A DNA stretch of 10,935 nt from Dokdonella_A sp035545255 (GTDB lineage Bacteria > Pseudomonadota > Gammaproteobacteria > Xanthomonadales > Rhodanobacteraceae), in assembly GCA_035545255.1 (NCBI GenBank), contig DASZYR010000092.1, positions 1 through 10,935 of the forward strand, in the 5' to 3' direction. The position numbers and the translations under genes were made by a program. How positions within the stretch are numbered: position 1 is the stretch's first letter; the number at the start of each line of letters is the position of its first letter. Shown one piece after another: positions 1-5,605 of this stretch. The notes below the pieces were generated by a model, which had not been told where the DNA came from, ran no database searches, and saw only the letters and a list, made by a program, of their open reading frames with translations.

Positions 1-1
1 G

Positions 2-427
2 GGTGTCGTCTATACGCCGGCGACGGACTATCGCGGCGAGGACAGCTTCACGTACACGATCGGCGATGGCCGTGGCGGCAGCGCGACGGCGACCGTGCAC
101 GTCACGGTCGGCTCGCCGAATCAGCCGCCGGTCGCGGGCACGTTGTCCATACGCTTGCTGAAAGGCAGCGATATCGACATCCAGGTGCTGCAGGCAGCTT
201 CCGACCCGGACGGCGATCCGCTGACGCTCGTTGCGATCGATCACGACGGTCCGCAGCCGAACAACGTCGTCACGATCAATCCCGACGGCCGCACGGTGCA
301 TTACCGGTCCGTGCACGGCACGTTCGGACAGGATTATTTCGAGTACACGGTATCCGATGGCCGCGGCGGAACGGCGACCGGTACGGTTTACGTCTACGTC
401 TTCGAGCCGCCGCCGCCGCCGCCGTAA
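2..427 (+). CDS. Cadherin-like repeat surface protein, C-terminal end (partial)
   Basis: The reading frame is open from the first bases of the window (codons from base 2) to a TAA at 425-427, so this is the 3' end of a longer gene. About 141 residues are visible. They hold the end of one bacterial cadherin-like/Big_9-type repeat (YTPATDYRGEDSFTYTIGDG, then a GRGG turn and beta strands), and then a complete second repeat starting at NQPPVAG, with SDPDGDPLTL and DYFEYTVSDGRGG. The acidic DPDGDP and DGRGG loops are the usual Ca2+-binding or turn positions of such domains. These repeats form rod-like stalks in secreted or surface adhesins, RTX-like proteins and large enzymes. The protein stops with FEP and then proline, from six consecutive CCG codons. 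No anchor, GlyGly-CTERM, PEP-CTERM or RTX secretion signal follows. The family call is firm. The overall function is unknown because the N-terminal part is outside the window. Confidence 0.8.
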   Translation, partial: GVVYTPATDYRGEDSFTYTIGDGRGGSATATVHVTVGSPNQPPVAGTLSIRLLKGSDIDIQVLQAASDPDGDPLTLVAIDHDGPQPNNVVTINPDGRTVHYRSVHGTFGQDYFEYTVSDGRGGTATGTVYVYVFEPPPPPP

Positions 428-458
428 GGCGGATCGCTACGACGACAGCGCTTTTCGC

Positions 459-504
459 CACTCCCGCTTTGCGGGGGTGGCCGCGCCGGAGGCGCGGGTG
501 AGGG
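459..504 (+). repeat. REP-like palindrome, copy 1 (diverged)
   Basis: A hairpin CCACTCCCGC / GCGGGGGTGG with a TTT loop is followed by a second perfect 7-bp hairpin (CCGCGCC GGA GGCGCGG) and then GTGAGGG. The order hairpin, linker, GTGAGGG matches the other copies in the window, but the linker here carries the extra stem. It lies 31 bp after the stop of the cadherin-like gene and forms an inverted pair with the copy at 567-602. The pair sits between two convergent genes, where it could act as a bidirectional terminator. Confidence 0.6.
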
Positions 505-566
505 AAGGATCGGAGCGTCGGGACGCAGAGTCGCCGCGACGGCCGTGCGAGCGTGAACCCAGCTTG

Positions 567-602
567 CCCTCACCCCAACCCTCTCCCGCAAGCGGGAGAG
601 GG
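567..602 (-). repeat. REP-like palindrome, copy 2
   Basis: On the plus strand this reads CCCTCACCCCAA and then an 11-bp perfect stem (CCCTCTCCCGC / GCGGGAGAGGG) with an AA loop. It is therefore the reverse orientation of the hairpin-linker-GTGAGGG unit. It ends 8 bases before the stop codon of the minus-strand phosphoesterase gene, so it would be the first thing transcribed after that gene and may stabilise or terminate its mRNA. Head-to-head partner of copy 1. Confidence 0.8.
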
Positions 603-610
603 GGTACGGC

Positions 611-1420
611 CTAGGCAGCCGCCGGCAGAGGCAATCCGGTTTCCGCTTTCTCGGCGCCGCGCTGCACCGCCAGCGTGCGTTGCTGCTCGGTCCAGTGCAA
701 AAGTTCGAACGCGCCGTCGTGGCGCTCGACGAGCGCCGTACAGTGCTCGACCCAGTCGCCATCGTTGATGTAGACGACGCCGTCGCGATCGGCGATGCGG
801 CCGTAGTGGATGTGGCCGCAGATATGGCCGTCGAAACCGTCCTTGCGCGCCGCGGCCGCAACGCGCGCCTCGAAATCGGCGATGAAGCGTCGCGCGGTGC
901 CGATGCGCGTCTTGAGAAGGATCGAGAGCGGACGATAGCGGAGCCCTAGACGACGCAACAGCGCGTTGCAGCGCCGGTTCGTACCACAGACGATGCCTTG
1001 CAGCACGTCGCCGAGCTTCAACAGCCAGGCGGGCGCCGCGTTCGCGCTGTCGTGCTCGTCGCCGTGGCTGACGCGATAGCGCCTGCCGTCGGCCGCGACG
1101 TGCACGGCCTCGAGCGCGATGTCCACGCCCGCGAAACGCTGGCCCGCGAAGCGGCGCACGATCGAATCGTGGTTGCCGGGGATGTACGTGACTTTCGTGC
1201 CGCGCGCCGCGATCGCGAGAAGCTCCTGCACGATTTCGCCGTGCGATGGGTGCCAGAACGGCCGCTTCCGCATGTTCTCGAAATCGATGATGTCGCCGAC
1301 GAGATACAGGCGCTCGCACTGCGAGCGCCTGAGGAAATCGAGCAGGTAGTGCGCCTGGCAATCGCGAAGGCCGAGATGGACGTCCGAGACGAAAATGCTT
1401 CGGTACCGATGGCGAGACAT
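611..1420 (-). CDS. plcP: Calcineurin-like phosphoesterase, LpxH-like family; probable phospholipase C PlcP
   Basis: A 269-residue metallophosphoesterase with the whole two-metal signature: SDVHLG (D13, H15), VGDIID (D43), PGNHD (N83, H84), HGDEHD (H119) and CGHIH (H203, H205), followed by YINDGDWVE. This pattern (GDIID, PGNHD, GHIH, INxGDWVE) is that of the COG2908 group usually labelled UDP-2,3-diacylglucosamine diphosphatase. That group also contains PlcP, which cuts the head group from phospholipids to give diacylglycerol during phosphate starvation. True LpxH acts in lipid A synthesis. Here the divergent neighbours are btaA and btaB, which consume diacylglycerol, so PlcP is the better reading. 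The role is inferred from context; the family is seen in the sequence. The HGD motif reads HGDEHD where relatives usually have HGDxFD. I chose the ATG at 1420, six bases after a GGGGA Shine-Dalgarno stretch. A GTG directly before it (1423) would add one residue. Cytosolic or membrane-peripheral; no signal peptide. Confidence 0.72.
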   Translation of the reverse strand: MSRHRYRSIFVSDVHLGLRDCQAHYLLDFLRRSQCERLYLVGDIIDFENMRKRPFWHPSHGEIVQELLAIAARGTKVTYIPGNHDSIVRRFAGQRFAGVDIALEAVHVAADGRRYRVSHGDEHDSANAAPAWLLKLGDVLQGIVCGTNRRCNALLRRLGLRYRPLSILLKTRIGTARRFIADFEARVAAAARKDGFDGHICGHIHYGRIADRDGVVYINDGDWVEHCTALVERHDGAFELLHWTEQQRTLAVQRGAEKAETGLPLPAAA

Positions 1421-1568
1421 CACGCGTCCCCAGAGGAAGCCCGCGCAAGCCTATGTTTTGCCGGTCGCAGTTCGATTGCGCGCGGATTGCAGCGTCGTGA
1501 CATCGATGACGCTTTCCCGACGGATACGACCGGTTCTGCCTCTGCGCGACACGCGAGCGATCACGGAG

Positions 1569-1586
1569 TTGTCATCGCGCCGTACT
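1569..1586 (+). promoter_or_regulatory. Weak candidate PHO box upstream of btaA
   Basis: The 18-mer TTGTCATCGCGCCGTACT compares with the enterobacterial PHO box (CTGTCAT, 4 bases, CTGTCAT): 6 of 7 in the first half and 4 of 7 in the second. It ends 43 bases before the btaA ATG, in the 209-bp divergent plcP-btaA region. A second TGTCA-like cluster lies at 1497-1512 on the minus strand (GCGTCAT, 2 bases, ATGTCAC), facing plcP but with 9-base instead of 11-base spacing. The position suits PhoB control; the sequence match is poor and could be chance. Confidence 0.2.
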
Positions 1587-1629
1587 AGCTTTCGGCGACC
1601 GCCCGATTCCGTCTCGCGGATTCCGACCC

Positions 1630-2823
1630 ATGCCACGGCCCAGCCTTCGCGACAAGCTCGACCAGAAGATCTTCGATGCGATCTATTCGCGCAGCCTCGT
1701 CTACAACACCTGCTGGGAAGATCCCGCGGTCGACCGGCAGGCGCTCGCGCTCGGGCCCGAAGACACCGTGCTGGTGATCACGAGCGCGGGCTGCAACGCG
1801 CTCGATTACGCGATCGCGGCGCCGAAGCGCATCCATGCGGTCGACGCGAATCCTCGCCAGAACGCCTTGCTCGAGCTCAAGATGGCAGGCATCCGCGCGC
1901 TCGCGTTCGACGAGTTCTTCGCGATCTTCGGCGAGGGCTATCACGCGCGTTTCGAGGAGATCTATCGCCGCGACCTGCGCCCGCTGCTGTCGACGTTCGC
2001 GCAATCGTGGTGGGACCGGCACCGACGCTGGTTCACGAGCCCGCGCGGCAGCTTCTACTTTCATGGTCTTTCCGGCATCGTCGCGCGCGCCGCGCGCGCG
2101 TATTTCGCGTCGCGCCCGCGCCTCTCCGAAGCGATGGCCGATCTCTTCGACGCCCGCGACCTCGCCGAGCAGCAGGCCATCTACGACGAGCGCGTCGCGC
2201 CGCTGCTCTGGAACAAGGCGGTCGACTGGGCGATCTCGCGCCAGCTCACGATGAGTCTTCTCGGCGTTCCGCATCCGCAGAGAAAGCTCGTCGAGGCCCA
2301 GCACGCCGGCGGCGTCGCGGGATTCATCCGCAGCTGCGTGCAATACGTGTTCCGGCAGCTGCCGCTCGGCGACAACTACTTCTGGCGCGTCTACGTCACC
2401 GGCCGCTACCGGCGCGACTGCTGTCCGGAATATCTCAAGCGCGAGAACTTCGAGCGCCTGAAGGGCGGGCTGGTCGATCGCATCGCGCTGCACACTGCGA
2501 CGGTCACGGAGTTCCTGCTCTCGCACGATGCGTCGATCTCGCGCTTCGTGCTGCTCGATCACATGGACTGGATGAGCTCGTACGATGCCGACGCGCTGAC
2601 CGAGGAATGGGAAGCGATCCGCCTGCGCGCCGCGCCGCGCGCGCGAATCCTGCTGCGCAGCGCGCACGCGCGGCCTGCTTATCTCGAATCGATCCGGATG
2701 GGCCCGGACGGCGACCTGCTGCGCGACGTGTTCCGCTTCATGGACGACGTCGCCGACGCGCTGCAGCCGCACGATCGCGTGCACACGTATGCCGGCTTCG
2801 TGATCGCCGATGCACCGGCTTGA
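1630..2823 (+). CDS. btaA: BtaA: S-adenosylmethionine:diacylglycerol 3-amino-3-carboxypropyltransferase (DUF3419)
   Basis: A 397-residue protein of the DUF3419/BtaA family, close in length to characterised bacterial BtaA proteins (about 400). BtaA moves the 3-amino-3-carboxypropyl group of SAM onto diacylglycerol, making diacylglycerylhomoserine, the first step of betaine lipid (DGTS) synthesis at the cytoplasmic membrane. Visible family marks are YNTCWEDP (25-32), the SAM-binding-like VLVITSAGCNALDY (47-60), then AVDANPRQNALLELK (70-84), GDNYFWRVY in the middle, and LLDHMDWM (308-315). There are no transmembrane segments, as expected for a peripheral lipid enzyme. The ATG at 1630 is the first start in the frame after the divergent intergenic region; the Shine-Dalgarno is weak (GCGGA about 10 bases upstream). 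The stop overlaps the next gene by 14 bases, so btaA and btaB should be one transcript with coupled translation. Divergent from the phosphoesterase gene. Confidence in the family is high; the lipid product is inferred from the family. Confidence 0.9.
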   Translation: MPRPSLRDKLDQKIFDAIYSRSLVYNTCWEDPAVDRQALALGPEDTVLVITSAGCNALDYAIAAPKRIHAVDANPRQNALLELKMAGIRALAFDEFFAIFGEGYHARFEEIYRRDLRPLLSTFAQSWWDRHRRWFTSPRGSFYFHGLSGIVARAARAYFASRPRLSEAMADLFDARDLAEQQAIYDERVAPLLWNKAVDWAISRQLTMSLLGVPHPQRKLVEAQHAGGVAGFIRSCVQYVFRQLPLGDNYFWRVYVTGRYRRDCCPEYLKRENFERLKGGLVDRIALHTATVTEFLLSHDASISRFVLLDHMDWMSSYDADALTEEWEAIRLRAAPRARILLRSAHARPAYLESIRMGPDGDLLRDVFRFMDDVADALQPHDRVHTYAGFVIADAPA

Positions 2824-3595
2824 AGCGCTGCGCGGCGATTTCGCCGTCGTGCGCCGCATGCTGCGCGGCATGCCGCGCGAGCGCTCGCATGCCGCGTCGC
2901 TGTCGGCGTTCTATGCGCCGCAGGCTTTGCATTACGACCGTTTCCGCGATCGGCTGCTGCATGGCCGCGCCGAACTGATCGCGCAGCTGCCGCTGCCCCG
3001 GCGCGCGCACGTCGTCGAGCTCGGCGGCGGCACCGGGCGCAACGCCGAGTTCTTCGGCGCCGCGCTCGATCGCATCGAAACGATCGAGATCGTCGACGTC
3101 TGCACGCCGCTCCTCGCGAAGGCTCGCGAGCGCGCCCGGCGCATGCCCCGGCTGCGCGTCGTCGAAGCCGACGCGACGACGTATCGGCCGGACCGGCCCG
3201 TCGATGTCGTCTATTTCTCGTACGCGCTGACGATGATCCCCGACTGGCGCGCCGCGATCGCAAACGCCATCGAGATGCTGAAGCCGGGCGGCGCGCTCGG
3301 CGTCGTCGACTTCCACGTCTCGACGGCGGATCCGGCGCCCGGCTGCGTCCGGCACGGCGTGCTGACGCGCCGTTTCTGGCCGGCGTGGTTCCGCCACGAC
3401 GGCGTGCGCATCTCGCCGGAGCATTTGCCCGAGCTGCGCCGGCGATTGTCGGATCACGAATTCAGCGAAGCGCGCACGCGCGTTCCGTATCTGCCGTTCG
3501 GCCGCGTGCCGTATTACGTGTTCGTCGGCCGCAAGCCGGCCGTTCCCCCTCTCCCGCTTGCGGGAGAGGGCCGGGGTGAGGGCTGGTCGGAGTGA
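2810..3595 (+). CDS. btaB: BtaB-like SAM-dependent N-methyltransferase of betaine lipid synthesis
   Basis: A 261-residue class I SAM methyltransferase. Motif I is VVELGGGTGRN (68-78), the acidic end of beta-2 is IVDV (94-97), motif II is EADATTY (119-125), and motifs around VDVVYFSYALTMIPDW (131-146) and LKPGGALGVVDFH (157-169) follow. The N-terminus has FYAPQALHYDRFRDRLLHGR (34-53), typical of methyltransferases next to or fused with BtaA. BtaB would add three methyl groups to diacylglycerylhomoserine to give DGTS. The start overlaps the end of btaA by 14 bases, which supports translational coupling and the chosen ATG. Oddity: residues from about 247 to the end (PLPLAGEGRGEGWSE) are encoded by a REP-like palindrome at 3547-3582, so the native C-terminus probably ended near VFVGRKPAV and the stop was lost or moved. 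The methyltransferase class is certain; the substrate is inferred from the neighbour. Confidence 0.85.
   Translation: MHRLEALRGDFAVVRRMLRGMPRERSHAASLSAFYAPQALHYDRFRDRLLHGRAELIAQLPLPRRAHVVELGGGTGRNAEFFGAALDRIETIEIVDVCTPLLAKARERARRMPRLRVVEADATTYRPDRPVDVVYFSYALTMIPDWRAAIANAIEMLKPGGALGVVDFHVSTADPAPGCVRHGVLTRRFWPAWFRHDGVRISPEHLPELRRRLSDHEFSEARTRVPYLPFGRVPYYVFVGRKPAVPPLPLAGEGRGEGWSE
3547..3582 (+). repeat. REP-like palindrome, copy 3 (inside the end of btaB)
   Basis: A perfect 11-bp stem CCCTCTCCCGC / GCGGGAGAGGG with a TT loop, then the linker CCGGG and GTGAGGG. It lies within the last codons of btaB; the in-frame TGA follows 11 bases later. It forms an inverted pair with copy 4 at 3638-3672, between the convergent btaB and aldo/keto reductase genes. 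Confidence 0.85.
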
Positions 3596-3637
3596 AGCGC
3601 CACAAGATCGCATCTCTGGAGAGCGCGAACCAACTCG

Positions 3638-3672
3638 CCCTCACCTTACCCTCTCCCGCAGGCGGGAGAGGG
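3638..3672 (-). repeat. REP-like palindrome, copy 4
   Basis: On the plus strand it reads CCCTCAC, CTTA, then the stem CCCTCTCCCGC / GCGGGAGAGGG with an AG loop, the reverse orientation of copy 3. It lies 11 bases beyond the stop of the minus-strand aldo/keto reductase gene, so it belongs to the 3' untranslated part of that mRNA and probably contributes to termination or 3'-end protection. Confidence 0.85.
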
Positions 3673-3683
3673 TAAGGAAATGA

Positions 3684-4631
3684 CTACGCGGCGCTCGCCG
3701 CATCGAGCTCGCCGACCTCGTCGGCCGACAGCGACAAACGCGCCGCTGCCGCGATGTCGTGCACCTGCGCCGCGCTCGTCGCGCTCGCGATCGGCGCCGT
3801 GATCGATGGCCTCGCGATCAGCCACGCGAGCGCCACCTGTGCGGCGGTTGCGCGTTTCGCCGATGCGATCGCGTCGAGCGCTGCGAGCACGCGCAATCCG
3901 CGTGCGTCGAGGTATTTCGCCGCCGCCGCGCCGCGCGCAGCGCTCTTGCCGAGATCGGCTTCGCTCCGGTACTTCCCGGTCAGGAAGCCGCTCGCGAGCG
4001 CGTAGTAGCAGACGGCGCCGATTCCTTCGCGCAGCACGATCGGTTCGATATCGGATTCGTAGTTCCTGCGCGAGACGAGGTTGTATTCGGGCTGCACGAC
4101 CTCGTAGCGCGGCAGGCCGTGCTTCGCGCTGACCGCGAGCGCCTCGGCGAGGCGAGCGCCGGAATAGTTCGACGCGCCGATCGCGCGCACCTTGCCGGCC
4201 TCGATCAGCCGCGCGAATGCACCGAGCGTGTCTTCGAGCGGCACCGACGGATCGTCTTCGTGCGCGAAGTAGACATCGATGCGATCGACGCCGAGCCGGC
4301 GCAGCGAATCGTCGGCTGCCGCGGCGATGTTCGCGGGCGAGAGCCCCTTGTGCGCGGACCATTTCGCGACCTTCGTCGCGATGACGACGCGATCGCGACG
4401 GCCGCTCCGCTTCAGCCATCTTCCGATGATCGCTTCGGATTCGCCGCCGCGGTTGCCGGGCACCCAGGCGGAATAGGAATCGGCGGTGTCGATGAAGTCG
4501 AGCCCTGCGCCGACGAAGGCGTCCAGCACCGCGAACGAAGCCGCTTCGTCCGCGCTCCAGCCGAACACGTTGCCGCCAAGCGCGAGCGGCGGGATCAGGA
4601 TGTCCGAGCGGCCAAGCTTGCGTCTTTCCAT
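3684..4631 (-). CDS. Aldo/keto reductase
   Basis: A 315-residue NAD(P)H-dependent aldo/keto reductase of normal length. The catalytic tetrad is visible: D48 in FIDTADSY, Y53 in the same motif, K87 in VIATKV, and H124 in VYFAHEDD. The barrel continues with VRAIGASNYS (cofactor-side strand), VVQPEYNLVSR, and an ending with AWLIARPSITAPIASATSAAQV, which binds the pyrophosphate of NADP in this family. The long insert AWVPGNRGGESE after the tyrosine is typical of YajO/AKR11-13-type members. These enzymes reduce aldehydes and ketones of many kinds; the substrate cannot be read from sequence. The start is the ATG at 4631, set by a strong Shine-Dalgarno (GAGGAGA, 5 bases upstream). Longer forms upstream are not needed. 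The NlpC/P60 gene ends 106 bases upstream in the same direction, so the two may be co-transcribed, though no functional link is evident. Confidence 0.9.
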   Translation of the reverse strand: MERRKLGRSDILIPPLALGGNVFGWSADEAASFAVLDAFVGAGLDFIDTADSYSAWVPGNRGGESEAIIGRWLKRSGRRDRVVIATKVAKWSAHKGLSPANIAAAADDSLRRLGVDRIDVYFAHEDDPSVPLEDTLGAFARLIEAGKVRAIGASNYSGARLAEALAVSAKHGLPRYEVVQPEYNLVSRRNYESDIEPIVLREGIGAVCYYALASGFLTGKYRSEADLGKSAARGAAAAKYLDARGLRVLAALDAIASAKRATAAQVALAWLIARPSITAPIASATSAAQVHDIAAAARLSLSADEVGELDAASAA

Positions 4632-4636
4632 CGTCG

Positions 4637-4643
4637 TCTCCTC
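4637..4643 (-). promoter_or_regulatory. Ribosome binding site fixing the aldo/keto reductase start
   Basis: GAGGAGA on the minus strand, five bases before the ATG at 4631. It selects this start over an in-frame ATG 165 bases upstream, which would run back into the end of the NlpC/P60 gene and add a non-homologous N-terminus. Confidence 0.75.
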
Positions 4644-4737
4644 GCGGGAATGCAATCGAACTGGAGACGCTGGCGCCGTTTCAAAGGGCGCGACGCCGCT
4701 GCGATGCGGATCGCCAGGATCGAACCGAACGTTGCCG

Positions 4738-5319
4738 TCAGCTGAGCGCGTCGGGCCGCTTCGCGCCGGCGAAGCGCCTGGCCCAGTACGACGCATCGAG
4801 ATGATCGATGCGGACGCGCTTGCCGCGCGAGGGCGAATGGATGAAAAGGCCGTTGTCGAGATAGATGCCGACGTGCGAGACGCGCTTGCCGTGGATGCGG
4901 AAGAAGACGAGATCGCCCATCTTGAGATCGTCGCGATCGACGTGCCGGCCGGCCGCGAACTGCGTCGTCGAATTCGACGGCAGCTCGAGGCCGAGGCTCT
5001 GCCGGAACACGTAGCGCACGAAGCCGCTGCAATCGAATCCTGTCGAGAGCTCGCGTCCGCCGCGGACGTAAGCGATGTTGCGCAGCTTCATCGCGAAATC
5101 CGCGAGGATCCGGCGCGGCGAGCGGGATGCGATCGCGGAGGCGGGCACGGCAGCGTCGACCTTGGAGGAAACGTCGAGCGATACCGCAGGAACGGCGATC
5201 GCCGGAGGCTCCGGAGCGACGAGCGGGCTCGCGAGGACGGAAGAAGAAGCGCAAGAGGCCAGGGCGAAACCGGCAAATGCGGAAAAACGGAACGCAACAG
5301 CCGCTCGCATGGAGGCCAT
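4738..5319 (-). CDS. NlpC/P60 family peptidoglycan endopeptidase, putative lipoprotein (Spr/MepS-like)
   Basis: A 193-residue protein. Residues 1-23 look like a lipoprotein signal: a basic start, a hydrophobic stretch, and the lipobox LASC with C23 as the lipidated cysteine. A Pro/Ala/Ser/Val-rich linker (about 30-65) leads to a single NlpC/P60 (peptidase C40) domain from about 68. The catalytic residues are C97 in GFDCSGFV, H149 in RVSHVGIYL and H161 in LFIHSPS, the usual Cys-His-His triad. GDLVFF (135-140) precedes the first histidine, as in the family. It would cleave peptide cross-links or stems of peptidoglycan at the periplasmic side of the outer membrane, as E. coli Spr/MepS does. The start at 5319 has no clear Shine-Dalgarno; a second ATG three codons later is equally possible. 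It is divergent from rsgA across 286 bp. It is followed by the aldo/keto reductase gene on the same strand. Confidence 0.88.
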   Translation of the reverse strand: MASMRAAVAFRFSAFAGFALASCASSSVLASPLVAPEPPAIAVPAVSLDVSSKVDAAVPASAIASRSPRRILADFAMKLRNIAYVRGGRELSTGFDCSGFVRYVFRQSLGLELPSNSTTQFAAGRHVDRDDLKMGDLVFFRIHGKRVSHVGIYLDNGLFIHSPSRGKRVRIDHLDASYWARRFAGAKRPDALS

Positions 5320-5592
5320 CCGCGGTCATCCCCTGTCTGATCCGGGTGTTCCAAACCCCGGTGGAGCGCCGCCGGCCCCGCGCCGACGGCATGGACGGCG
5401 CACCGTAGCAAAGCCTGCCGGCGCTGTTGTTCGCTTCGCGTTAAGGCGCGTGCGGGACATCACGCGCGATTTCGCGGAATTCACGGGTACGGCACGGTCC
5501 ACCGTGATCGCTGCCGGAGGCGTGCGAGCCACGCCTCCGCCGCCGCATCGGATCGACCGCGAGACGCATCCCGGTCGGCACCGGATCGCGGC

Positions 5593-5598
5593 TAGAAT
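5593..5598 (+). promoter_or_regulatory. Candidate -10 element of a leaderless rsgA promoter
   Basis: TAGAAT, five of six matching TATAAT, ends seven bases before the rsgA ATG at 5606. With usual spacing transcription would begin at 5605 or 5606, giving an mRNA with no leader. No Shine-Dalgarno is present before this ATG, which fits. No good -35 hexamer is visible at 16-18 bases upstream, so this is tentative. Confidence 0.4.
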
Positions 5599-5605
5599 CG
5601 CCGCG

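Noticed and set aside
611..1420. Calling the phosphoesterase a plain lipid A enzyme (LpxH)
   Set aside because: The broad family label fits, but the divergent btaA-btaB pair and the GDIID...INxGDWVE pattern favour PlcP. I keep LpxH only as the alternative.
1585..2871. A 428-residue open frame on the minus strand across btaA
   Set aside because: It is a shadow frame of high-GC coding DNA. The plus strand carries clear DUF3419 motifs and natural composition; the antisense product is Arg/Glu/Val-rich without any family motif.
459..3672. Palindromic repeats as a CRISPR array or as IS ends
   Set aside because: Units are few, widely separated, in alternating orientation and not spaced by regular spacers. 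No cas or transposase gene is present in the window.
5075..5605. Upstream extension of the rsgA frame
   Set aside because: It is antisense to the NlpC/P60 gene with its intact catalytic triad, and normal RsgA length is reached from the ATG at 5606.
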